A stretch of DNA of 14,594 nt from CAYGUK01 sp964352985 (GTDB lineage: Bacteria > Pseudomonadota > Gammaproteobacteria > JAHCLG01), in NCBI GenBank assembly GCA_964352985.1, contig CAYGUK010000098.1:1-14594 (forward strand), written 5' to 3'. Of this stretch, positions 7,344 through 14,059 are shown piece after piece. The notes under the pieces are model-generated. The model ran no database searches and had not been told where the DNA came from. It was given only the letters and a program-made list of their open reading frames with translations. Within the stretch, counting starts at the first letter, position 1. The number at the start of each line of letters is the position of its first letter. Position numbers and translations under genes: made by a program.

Positions 7344-8362
7344 ATAACAGACTAAGTTATATTTTACCGTTACTATTCTTAATCATATTTGTTTGCATTG
7401 TCGTTAATGCTGAATTTGCTAGACCTCGAATACTTGTGATGATGAGTTACTCCAGTCAAAACCCTTGGGAACAACAAATTCGTGATGGGATCACACACGA
7501 GTTTCAGCAACAAGGTAAAAATTATAATATTAAATATTTTTATTTAGGTCGTCTCATTAATACCTCACCCCGGATGTTGGCCAATCAAGTCAATGATGCC
7601 AACCATTTTATCCAATCATTTAAACCGAGCATCATGATTATTGCCGATGATGAAGCTGCCGAATACATTGGAAAACAGTATGTCGATGATCCAAAAATGA
7701 ATTTAGTTTTTTGTGGAATAAATGCTGATCCTGCTCGTTATGGATTTGTGCCAGGAAAAAATGTCACGGGCATTATTGAAAACTTACATTTTGACTCGAT
7801 GAAAACAGCATTACAAACAATATTCCCACACTATAAATCGGTAATACATTTAGCCGATGCTAGTAATAATTCAAATTATATCGATCCACAATTTAGCCAT
7901 TACCAATGGGCACCCTTACATTTAGTTGAAAATGTATCATCAAACTCATATTCTGATTGGAAAAATGCCATCGCGAAAGCAAATAAAAATCATGACATTT
8001 TATTATTCACTCATTTTGATACGATTCATGATGACAAAGGACAATTAATGTCACCGCATGAAGTCATTAAACAAACATTAAAACTCGCGCATGTCCCCAT
8101 GATAGGCTTTTTTGATTATTTTGTGAAACGTGATAAAGGACCGATGGCACTTAGCACTTCTGGATTAGAGCAAGGTAGTGTGGCAGCAAAATTAACCATG
8201 ACTATTATTCAAAAAAATATTAAAGCCGGCGATTTACCCTTTGAATCCAGTCAAATGGTGTTGTTCAGTGAAAATAAAAAAGCCATGGCACTTAATATGC
8301 CTAATGTTAAAACACCAATATTGTATCGTTCATTATATAATTTAAGTGAATATGTGAAGTAA
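7340..8362 (+). CDS. Periplasmic solute-binding protein, PF04392 (ABC_sub_bind) type
   Basis: A 340-residue exported protein. Residues 1-24 form a signal peptide (MNNR, then a hydrophobic run, then VNA) with a likely cut after A24 or A27; no lipobox Cys follows. The mature part starts PRILVMMSYSSQNPWEQQI and has the two-lobed type-1 binding-protein pattern: IMIIADDEAAEY, LVFCGINADPARYGFVPGKNVTGIIE (a segment typical of PF04392 proteins), then second-lobe strands with HDILLFTHFDT and VPMIGFFDYFVKRDKGPMALSTSGLEQGSVAA. The ligand is unknown; characterised relatives bind amino acids or other small molecules. I start at 7340, where ATG overlaps the permease stop as ATGA, with GGGG 7 nt upstream; an earlier in-frame start at 7283 would lie within the permease gene and spoil the signal peptide. 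It should be translated together with the permease and probably serves it. No ABC ATPase is nearby. Confidence 0.82.
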   Translation: MNNRLSYILPLLFLIIFVCIVVNAEFARPRILVMMSYSSQNPWEQQIRDGITHEFQQQGKNYNIKYFYLGRLINTSPRMLANQVNDANHFIQSFKPSIMIIADDEAAEYIGKQYVDDPKMNLVFCGINADPARYGFVPGKNVTGIIENLHFDSMKTALQTIFPHYKSVIHLADASNNSNYIDPQFSHYQWAPLHLVENVSSNSYSDWKNAIAKANKNHDILLFTHFDTIHDDKGQLMSPHEVIKQTLKLAHVPMIGFFDYFVKRDKGPMALSTSGLEQGSVAAKLTMTIIQKNIKAGDLPFESSQMVLFSENKKAMALNMPNVKTPILYRSLYNLSEYVK

Positions 8363-8372
8363 TATATATTTC

Positions 8373-8564
8373 TTATCCCTTAAGTGAAAACATATTTTGT
8401 TGATTGGGCAAAATTTCGTCTTCATGTAAAGAACTTAAGTCAACTTCGAATAATTCTTTAAAATCATTATTTGTAGTGAATAAGATAACACACAGAATTG
8501 ATAATATTGTAAAATGTATCAACCAAATTAAATCATTAATCCCATTCCTTAAATTATCATCCAT
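8373..8564 (-). CDS. Possible small single-span membrane protein (doubtful)
   Basis: A 63-codon frame starting at ATG 8564 (an in-frame TTG at 8582 would add six residues). It begins MDDNLRNGIND, has one convincing hydrophobic segment LIWLIHFTILSILCVILF (12-29), then an acidic tail rich in Glu and Asp ending in SLKG. The order hydrophilic, one membrane span, acidic tail is protein-like. However, no Shine-Dalgarno sequence precedes either start, and the opposite strand is open over the same stretch. A TATAAT-containing palindrome at 8601-8610 could act as a -10 box upstream. I cannot name a family. It is listed because small membrane proteins are easily missed, but it may be chance. Confidence 0.25.
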   Translation of the reverse strand: MDDNLRNGINDLIWLIHFTILSILCVILFTTNNDFKELFEVDLSSLHEDEILPNQQNMFSLKG

Positions 8565-8632
8565 TGTTTTAAAGTTTTTCAATTGTTTGGCATAAAAAAC
8601 ATTATATAATGGATATTTTTTTGTTTTAATGT

Positions 8633-8657
8633 AAAGTTAATTATTTGACTTAACTTT
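8633..8657. repeat. Inverted repeat, 8-bp arms
   Basis: AAAGTTAA (8633-8640) and TTAACTTT (8650-8657) are perfect inverted copies around a 9-nt loop. A second, shorter one lies just downstream: ATTCAA (8691-8696) and TTGAAT (8702-8707). They are AT-rich with no T-run, so they are more like binding sites or weak hairpins than terminators, and could be chance in such AT-rich DNA. Confidence 0.4.
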
Positions 8658-8771
8658 GTGACACTGACTCTAAACGTTTTCACTTTGATTATTCAAGTTA
8701 TTTGAATTATTAGTAGAAAATTATCTATGATTTCTCATTTCTTAAAATAGCCAAAACATTTGATCTAAAAC

Positions 8772-8789
8772 ATCCCTGGTATCCCTGGG
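8772..8789. repeat. 9-bp tandem duplication
   Basis: ATCCCTGGT is followed at once by ATCCCTGGG: eight of nine bases repeat, in a GC-rich patch that stands out in AT-rich surroundings. It lies 8 bp before the 14-bp inverted repeat and may belong to the same structural element. Confidence 0.45.
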
Positions 8790-8796
8790 TTTATTC

Positions 8797-8849
8797 ATTA
8801 CAGCACATTCAGGAAAGAATAAGATAGGATATAAGGAATGTGCTGTAAT
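8797..8849. repeat. Perfect 14-bp inverted repeat downstream of the Cys-rich gene
   Basis: ATTACAGCACATTC (8797-8810) and GAATGTGCTGTAAT (8836-8849) are exact inverted copies around a 25-nt purine-rich spacer. The right arm ends 12 nt beyond the stop codon of the minus-strand gene at 8862. On that strand no T-run follows the hairpin, so a standard intrinsic terminator is unlikely. Alternatives are an mRNA 3'-end stabiliser, a recombination or terminal-repeat remnant, or a repressor site. Confidence 0.65.
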
Positions 8850-8861
8850 ATCACTAAAAGC

Positions 8862-9371
8862 TTATGTCATTTGAGATTTAGGTGGTGCGCTTCCATAGCT
8901 ATTTAACCCGTCATAAGCAGGTTTAAAATCCTCATTGAGCTTTTGACGCTGCTGTATCTCCATTATGGCATCGATAATGGCATTATGATATGAAAAACCT
9001 TGTTTAAAAGAGCTAATATGTGTATTTAAAACACCTAATACTTTTCGAACTTGCTCATTGATTAATTCATCAGTAACAGTTGGACCTGGTTCATCACAAT
9101 TATGAGAAATTTTTAATTTTCTTAACTGTTTTTTTATATTATCTAAAGCAATCTCTTCTCGTAAAGATAAGGGTTGAGGTGCAGGACAACACTCTCCAAA
9201 TTCTTGTCCTCTATCTCTATCATTGCAACACAGAGAAATACCCAAGGTAGGTGGACAACAAAGCACACTTAAAAATTTAAGCGTTCCTCTTTTCCATTGC
9301 GGTCCACGCAAATAAGAAAATGCAATATCAATGGGTTCATTTAATGAGTTTACCGTGTTTTTACCCGCCAT
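8862..9371 (-). CDS. Unknown 169-residue protein with three Cys-Cys pairs
   Basis: I do not recognise this protein. Three adjacent-cysteine pairs lie in the N-terminal half: C38-C39 (followed by PP), C48-C49 and C61-C62 (followed by P). The first two sit in a hydrophobic stretch LKFLSVLCCPPTLGISLCC (31-49) too short and proline-broken for an ordinary membrane helix. The C-terminal 100 residues are charged and helical, with IALDNIKKQLRKLK and VLGVLNTHISSFKQGFSYHNAIIDAIMEIQQRQK, and the tail is Pro/Ser-rich. No signal peptide is visible. Paired Cys in a hydrophobic patch could be S-acylated by host enzymes or could bind metal; both ideas are inference. I start at 9371, where GGGGA lies 7 nt upstream; an in-frame start at 9458 would add 29 residues without a ribosome-binding site. 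The 709-residue gene lies 157 nt upstream on the same strand. Confidence 0.7.
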   Translation of the reverse strand: MAGKNTVNSLNEPIDIAFSYLRGPQWKRGTLKFLSVLCCPPTLGISLCCNDRDRGQEFGECCPAPQPLSLREEIALDNIKKQLRKLKISHNCDEPGPTVTDELINEQVRKVLGVLNTHISSFKQGFSYHNAIIDAIMEIQQRQKLNEDFKPAYDGLNSYGSAPPKSQMT

Positions 9372-9528
9372 AATATATTCCCCTAACCTAACTAATAATT
9401 TATCATTTATATTAACAGTTAAAGGGAATTGAAATAATTCGTAAAAAAAACTTAACACAAGCTATCGCTTTTTTGGATTAATTTATGAATTAATTTTTCA
9501 CAGATAATAATATATTGGTTTTTATTTA

Positions 9529-11658
9529 TCAGTTTATACCAAATTGAGTTAACTCAATCTCAACATCGGTATCCTTATTAACATTGGTAGTTTTCACACT
9601 ATCCACGTTAATAGTTCTATCACTAGAAGAAAATATACTATATTCAGATCTTAATTTATCAATACTCTGGTTGAACATTGTTTTGCTATTAGGATAGCAA
9701 TTGATTAACTCAACTATTTTATTTCCAAATAGTGGATCATAAATTCTATAAAATTGTTCAGCTAGAATCGTGTCTCGTGATTGCAAATAATGTAATGCAA
9801 ATTTAGGATGCTCTAAAAATGCGAGCAATATAAAGTCTCTTATCGGTTTTAATTGATTTAGCTGTGACTCTATTAAAACCGTATAATTTAAAGCTTCCAA
9901 CAATAGCGGGATCCTATTTCTTTTTTGGCAAACCGCTGTTATAAATTTTTTATTCAAAGATACGCCCTCTGTATTTCCATATTGAGCTAAGGGCTGCAGG
10001 CAAACTATACAGAAAAATAAGATATCCTTGTATTCCAAATTAAAAACATACTCACAGGTGACATCATTATTGAGCATAAAAGAAATCCAAAGCATTGCAT
10101 AATATTTCCCAATATTCATATGGAAAATATAAGGTTGCTTCAGCAGCATTTTATTCAGGCTTTCTAAGCAAAGCTCTACTGGTGAAGCTTTAGCGGACTG
10201 CTGTAATAACTCAACTGGATTGAAGTGTTGTTGTAAAAATAAGTCACTCTTTATTAAACTCAAAACTAAATAAGACAATTGTTTAAACGTAAGGTTGCTC
10301 GGTAAATAAAGTAGACAACTATGTGACTGCCTCCTGGCAATCTCCTTAAATAATAAAAACAAAAAAACATAATGTGTATTCCCATATTTATTATTGAAAG
10401 AATCAATTCGATCTTGATTGGGATTTAACTGTTGAAATGAATAATGCAAAATATCCTGCATTAATTCTGATCTAATTTGAATCTTATATAATGCCTGAGT
10501 CCCCATTGGTGCTTTTAGCCTAAAATCTGCATGATTAATTAGTGAAACTATCATACCTTTCATCTCAGTTTCTGCTATTTCTTTAAGATCAGATTGGTCA
10601 ATTTTTTTTACAGCATTAAAAACCAATTTCAAAAACTCAAAATATCTATTTTTACTTTCGTGTATTAGTCGAAATGAAACAGGATTGGAATTCGGCCAAA
10701 TTTTATAAGTGTCAAATTCATTGCAATGCTTTATCGGAGCACAGTTAAATAAAATTTCATTTGCTTTTGAATTTTGGAATAATGCGATAAAATAAAGTCC
10801 ATAATTATCATACTGATTGATCAAGCCATTGTGCCGTTTCCATTTCCAGGTAACAGGATTTAATAAAGTTTGTTGCAAACCATACACAAAAGCAAGCACA
10901 ACAGGTTTGTCAGGTAAACTCTTTTTTGAAGCCGTATTTAAAAAAATCATTTCATCATAAAATGCGATAACTCTATTAATTATTTTATTAAACAATTCAA
11001 TGGAATCTATAAATTCGCTAAGATTATAAATAATATGCCTTATGTGATTTGGATTTAAATAGTCTAAATACATTTCAAGAAATGGTTTAATACTCTGAGG
11101 GTTCTTAATTAGATAATCGATTACGACTTCAAAATCTAGCGAACAAAAAAGTAATGAAATATTTTTTAATGCCATTATTTTTTCGACCTTTTCATTCCTT
11201 CTTTTTTCTCTGCTATCACATTGGTGAATATCAGTTTCGCTTAACACTTTAAAAATCTGTTGTAATGTATTAGATTTAAACCCATCTTCACCAATAAACA
11301 TAGAAAATAAACGAGCTTCATTCACAACAAAAATGAATCGACTAACAAAATCCAATAATATTTCATCTGTAATTTCAATACTATCATCCATAACATTTCT
11401 AAACATATTGATGATAAAAAGACGTTCGCCTGAATGGCTGCCCCATCTATTTATATTATTAGCGGTATAACAATGCCCCTCGGTATTTCCTAAAAATTTT
11501 TCATGGTCGTGAGCAAATTCAGTTGAATTAATTAAATTTGATGGGAGTTTTGCTTTATAATATCCTCTTGACGCAGAGTACGTTCTAAGAATATTAATTA
11601 CACGCGTTAGTATTTCTTTTAATTGTGGTTTTAGTTCTGATTCTATATTAGCTAACAT
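9529..11658 (-). CDS. Unknown 709-residue helical protein, effector-like
   Basis: A long intact frame with no family I can name. There is no signal peptide and no convincing membrane segment. Nearly the whole length is leucine-, isoleucine- and phenylalanine-rich amphipathic helix, in blocks of about 35-45 residues that suggest an alpha-solenoid (ARM/HEAT-like) or all-helical scaffold, though no clear repeat unit is visible. The N-terminal 90 residues differ: ASRGYYKAKLPSNLINSTEF and GNTEGHCYTANNINRWGSHS are polar and turn-rich. The last 50 residues are hydrophilic and likely disordered, with an acidic ending (DTDVEIELTQFGIN) that weakly recalls the acidic C-terminal signals of Dot/Icm substrates. 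No Shine-Dalgarno sequence precedes ATG 11658. Size, AT-richness, isolation and lack of enzyme motifs are typical of Legionellales effector candidates; that is inference from context. A structural scaffold protein for the bacterium itself is an alternative. Confidence 0.8.
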   Translation of the reverse strand: MLANIESELKPQLKEILTRVINILRTYSASRGYYKAKLPSNLINSTEFAHDHEKFLGNTEGHCYTANNINRWGSHSGERLFIINMFRNVMDDSIEITDEILLDFVSRFIFVVNEARLFSMFIGEDGFKSNTLQQIFKVLSETDIHQCDSREKRRNEKVEKIMALKNISLLFCSLDFEVVIDYLIKNPQSIKPFLEMYLDYLNPNHIRHIIYNLSEFIDSIELFNKIINRVIAFYDEMIFLNTASKKSLPDKPVVLAFVYGLQQTLLNPVTWKWKRHNGLINQYDNYGLYFIALFQNSKANEILFNCAPIKHCNEFDTYKIWPNSNPVSFRLIHESKNRYFEFLKLVFNAVKKIDQSDLKEIAETEMKGMIVSLINHADFRLKAPMGTQALYKIQIRSELMQDILHYSFQQLNPNQDRIDSFNNKYGNTHYVFLFLLFKEIARRQSHSCLLYLPSNLTFKQLSYLVLSLIKSDLFLQQHFNPVELLQQSAKASPVELCLESLNKMLLKQPYIFHMNIGKYYAMLWISFMLNNDVTCEYVFNLEYKDILFFCIVCLQPLAQYGNTEGVSLNKKFITAVCQKRNRIPLLLEALNYTVLIESQLNQLKPIRDFILLAFLEHPKFALHYLQSRDTILAEQFYRIYDPLFGNKIVELINCYPNSKTMFNQSIDKLRSEYSIFSSSDRTINVDSVKTTNVNKDTDVEIELTQFGIN

Positions 11659-11723
11659 AATTTGATGAGTATCTTAAAACTTAAATGCTAGCAAAGCACT
11701 CACTATCAAACTACACGTGGAAA

Positions 11724-11740
11724 CTTAGGAGGTGACTAAG
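11724..11740. other. Small inverted repeat containing an anti-Shine-Dalgarno-like sequence
   Basis: CTTAG (11724-11728) and CTAAG (11736-11740) flank GAGGTGA. On the plus strand the element reads AGGAGGTGA, a perfect ribosome-binding consensus with no gene behind it. On the minus strand, where the reductase message continues, it reads TCACCTCCT, identical to the 3' end of 16S rRNA. It lies between the reductase stop and the 709-residue gene. It could be a weak terminator hairpin or chance. Confidence 0.3.
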
Positions 11741-11754
11741 ACCTTTACTACTTA

Positions 11755-12741
11755 TTATGAATTTAATTTTTGTGATAAATCGTTTTTTACGGATTTTATT
11801 TCGGGGATATCACAAGCTACTTTTGGTAAATCAGCAATCATCACTACCACATCTAAAATTCTATCTGTTTCAAGTGTTTTATTGTTTTTATAATCTTGAT
11901 ACATTGAAGTAAAACTTTCTTTGGTGCGATGGCTGAAAAAATTTTCCCATTTTTTTGCGAGATCAATATTATCGCTTTCATTAAGAATACCCAGAAACAA
12001 CCCCAGCGTTAACATCTCTTGACTCATGGTCAAAACGCGTTGGTAAATATGCTTATCGTGATATATGTCGTAAAGCGATTTTCCATAAATAACACTGAGT
12101 GGATTGACCGCAATATTAACCATTAATTTTAACCATATTTCTCGATGAATATTGGTCGATAGCGCTGCGTTTATATGCGCTGCTGAAAAGATGGCTTGCA
12201 CAGATTGTAGTTCTTCATCGATATTGTGTAATGGATAACCTAGCATAAATCCATCACCTGCATTAAATCTGATTTGACCGGGTTGTAATAACGTGACATT
12301 AATCGAAATCACCATGCCAATAATTTGGGTCAGCTTAATCGTATTAAAAAAATTATCTCGCGTTGTGGTGTTAGTTAACACGGATTCTAATCGTGGCAAA
12401 CCTAAGGAAAACCAGGGTGGAATACCATTCATCCCCGTGAGTAATAATGTTTTGTCTGACATCAATGATGTAATCTTTTGATATTGATCTAATAAAACTT
12501 GTGATTTAAGCGTACTAATAACTAAATCTTGCTTCGGTAAAGTAACAGGATCATCCGTAATCGTAAATTGATCAGGCGAAATCGTTTGGATTGTTTGTTG
12601 AAAAGTGTAAGCAATACCTTGTTTTTTTATGGTTGCATAAGTGTTGCCATGGGCTATTAATGTGACATCATAACCAGACGCTATAAAATGATAAGCGACA
12701 TAAAGGCCAATCGCACCGGGACCATATATTGCGATTTTCAT
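11755..12741 (-). CDS. Ketopantoate reductase family protein (2-dehydropantoate 2-reductase-like)
   Basis: A 328-residue cytoplasmic NAD(P)H-dependent reductase of the PanE/ApbA family, whose best-known reaction reduces 2-dehydropantoate to pantoate for coenzyme A synthesis. The Rossmann motif is YGPGAIG with GxGxxG at 7-12. K79 (STLKSQ), N105 (GMNGIPPWF), the catalytic-type K205 with N209 and N213 (WLKLMVNIAVNP), SMYQD (279-283) and E291 with D293 (ETDRILD) all match the family active site. The position of the usual 2'-phosphate-binding Arg after strand 2 is H31, so cofactor preference may differ. It is a little longer than E. coli PanE (303). Proteobacteria often carry several paralogues, so the substrate need not be ketopantoate. 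I start at 12741, where the Rossmann strand begins; 26 extra codons up to 12819 are open but would lie across the likely promoter (TATAAT at 12779-12784). Confidence 0.85.
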   Translation of the reverse strand: MKIAIYGPGAIGLYVAYHFIASGYDVTLIAHGNTYATIKKQGIAYTFQQTIQTISPDQFTITDDPVTLPKQDLVISTLKSQVLLDQYQKITSLMSDKTLLLTGMNGIPPWFSLGLPRLESVLTNTTTRDNFFNTIKLTQIIGMVISINVTLLQPGQIRFNAGDGFMLGYPLHNIDEELQSVQAIFSAAHINAALSTNIHREIWLKLMVNIAVNPLSVIYGKSLYDIYHDKHIYQRVLTMSQEMLTLGLFLGILNESDNIDLAKKWENFFSHRTKESFTSMYQDYKNNKTLETDRILDVVVMIADLPKVACDIPEIKSVKNDLSQKLNS

Positions 12742-12778
12742 TTTTAAAGGCTCACTTAAGGTTGAATATTGATAACTA

Positions 12779-12784
12779 ATTATA
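12779..12784 (-). promoter_or_regulatory. -10 box of the reductase gene
   Basis: On the minus strand this is a perfect TATAAT, preceded by GTG. It would start transcription near 12772 and leave a leader of about 30 nt before ATG 12741. The -35 region is poor. It supports the shorter reductase start. Confidence 0.4.
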
Positions 12785-12854
12785 CACGATTTATCTCTGA
12801 ACATGCTCGAATTTAACATTAATCACGCTAATTTTGCGGTAATTAAAATCATCC

Positions 12855-12877
12855 TTTTTTGCTACTATCGCAAAAAA
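12855..12877. repeat. Inverted repeat in the divergent intergenic region
   Basis: TTTTTTGC (12855-12862) and GCAAAAAA (12870-12877) form a perfect 8-bp inverted repeat around a 7-nt loop, TACTATC. It lies between the reductase gene on the minus strand and the interrupted ORF on the plus strand. The position, between two outward-facing genes, suits a regulatory site shared by both; the A/T arms are also terminator-like. Confidence 0.5.
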
Positions 12878-12896
12878 ATAATCACACAAGAGCATC

Positions 12897-13055
12897 ATGG
12901 CGACATCTCACGAAGTAATTTTACAAACCATCTCTAAACCTACTGTTGTATTACTTGTTGATATATCACTCTTGCTTGTTATAAGCAATAATCGCCATAA
13001 AAAGATTGAATTTCACGAAACAAGAATAAATGAATTTATTAATAATCTATTCTAA
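12897..13055 (+). pseudogene. Upstream part of an ORF interrupted by an in-frame TAA
   Basis: From ATG 12897 there are 52 codons ending at TAA 13053-13055. The same frame then stays open without a stop through 13094 into the gene beginning with ATG 13095. The peptide is MATSHEVILQTISKP, then a hydrophobic strand-like segment TVVLLVDISLLLVIS, then a charged part with HKKIEFHETRINEFINNLF. It has a weak AGAG upstream, better than anything before 13095. Reading through the TAA would give one 340-residue protein, so a nonsense mutation in a once-longer gene is the simplest explanation. Alternatives are a separate 52-residue peptide or a sequencing error. Family unknown. Confidence 0.45.
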
Positions 13056-13094
13056 ATTCAACATTCTCAATCGATAACATTTCAACTAAAATTT

Positions 13095-13919
13095 ATGCTT
13101 AATTCAAATAATTCAAACTTCGAATATATTTGGGCTAGTGGAATCCATCTGAAACCATTTATTACTGGTATCGATGTGGAATTTTATTTAAATCAGTTAC
13201 TCGACACTATCGTAAAAATTTTTCATCCACAACGTTCAGCAACGATCGCTGAAGATCAATTAATACTAGAAAAAGATAACAACACTATTACAATTGCTAG
13301 ATACCCTATAAAAATAGAAAAAGTAAATGGCAATTTGAATGTCACTAATTTCACCATAAATTTAGTTAGCGATAGCATTAAAACAACCGCTCAACTAAAC
13401 GCGAATCTTATTGGCAGTATAAAATCAATTAGCCTTGATCTCGAAAAACATTTCCAGTGGTTACCAGCATGCGTGTTACATTTCACCACCGAAGTTCAAA
13501 ATGGAATCGCCTACAAAATAAATAACTCAAATTATATTTCAAGATTTTACTATCAAGATAAGAGACCAGGTATTTGCGCTGCAATCTATATTGATCATGA
13601 TAGTAATCAAATTGAATCCTTATTACAATTTACAAAACATTGTTCAGTTAATTTACACTGCCTACAAGTTTTAGATAAATCTAAGATTAATTTTTTAAAA
13701 TTGATCTCTTTGTCTAAAAACTGTGTCCGTGATTATCAAATGAAATTAAAAATTAGCCATGAAGCAGAGTTAAAACGCACCGAATCAAACGGAGAACAAA
13801 CGCAAACAAACTCTTCACCAAACCGAGGCGAGCGTAGTTTAAACAATAAAAGAAAAATTCAAACAGTCGGACAAAATGAAGATAGCGCGCATCAAAGTGT
13901 AAAACGGGCAAAAATGTAA
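13095..13919 (+). CDS. Unknown protein with basic, NLS-like C-terminal tail
   Basis: A 274-residue frame, not recognised. Residues 1-215 look like a mixed alpha/beta globular domain, with strands such as NTITIARYPIKIEKVNGNLNV and the charged SLDLEKHFQWL stretch. From about 222 the chain turns polar and disordered (rich in Glu, Gln, Asn, Ser, Thr) and carries two basic clusters, KRK at 252-254 and KRAK at 270-273, about 15 residues apart, resembling a bipartite nuclear localisation signal at the extreme C-terminus. There is no signal peptide. No ribosome-binding site precedes ATG 13095, and the frame continues upstream to a TAA at 13053 and, beyond it, to ATG 12897, so this may be the larger remnant of a broken gene rather than an intact one. 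If made and secreted it could act in the host nucleus; that is inference. Confidence 0.6.
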   Translation: MLNSNNSNFEYIWASGIHLKPFITGIDVEFYLNQLLDTIVKIFHPQRSATIAEDQLILEKDNNTITIARYPIKIEKVNGNLNVTNFTINLVSDSIKTTAQLNANLIGSIKSISLDLEKHFQWLPACVLHFTTEVQNGIAYKINNSNYISRFYYQDKRPGICAAIYIDHDSNQIESLLQFTKHCSVNLHCLQVLDKSKINFLKLISLSKNCVRDYQMKLKISHEAELKRTESNGEQTQTNSSPNRGERSLNNKRKIQTVGQNEDSAHQSVKRAKM

Positions 13920-14059
13920 AATTTATTTCAACTTTCTACTAATGACAATTATGATTTATTTGAAGGAATATCGGTGACATATTGCACGTTTTTCTAAACT
14001 TAGCATGAAAAGAAAAATTTCAAATACAATATAACAAAGCATTTGTAAAATAACAAAGA

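Larger units (their letters stand above)
8363..8861. other. Mostly non-coding 499-bp region with several inverted repeats
   Basis: This AT-rich stretch lies between the convergent solute-binding gene and the Cys-rich protein gene. It holds one doubtful 63-codon minus-strand frame (8373-8564), inverted repeats at 8633-8657, 8691-8707 and 8797-8849, and a 9-bp tandem duplication at 8772-8789. No tRNA, transposase remnant or T-tract terminator was seen. Confidence 0.5.

Noticed and set aside
8404..8595. 63-codon plus-strand frame
   Set aside because: Opposite the doubtful membrane-protein frame; Ser/Lys/Ile-rich without clear pattern and no Shine-Dalgarno sequence. I judged the minus-strand frame slightly better, with low confidence.
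9455..9480. Possible terminator after the 709-residue gene (AAGC/GCTT then a T-run)
   Set aside because: Only a 4-bp stem with the T-run about 6 nt away from it; too weak to call.
11729..11780. Perfect plus-strand AGGAGGTGA as the start of a gene
   Set aside because: The nearest ATG, at 11758, is too far away, and the frame from it runs antisense through the reductase 3' end without a protein-like pattern.
12293..12481. 62-codon plus-strand frame
   Set aside because: Antisense within the reductase gene, across its conserved MNG region.
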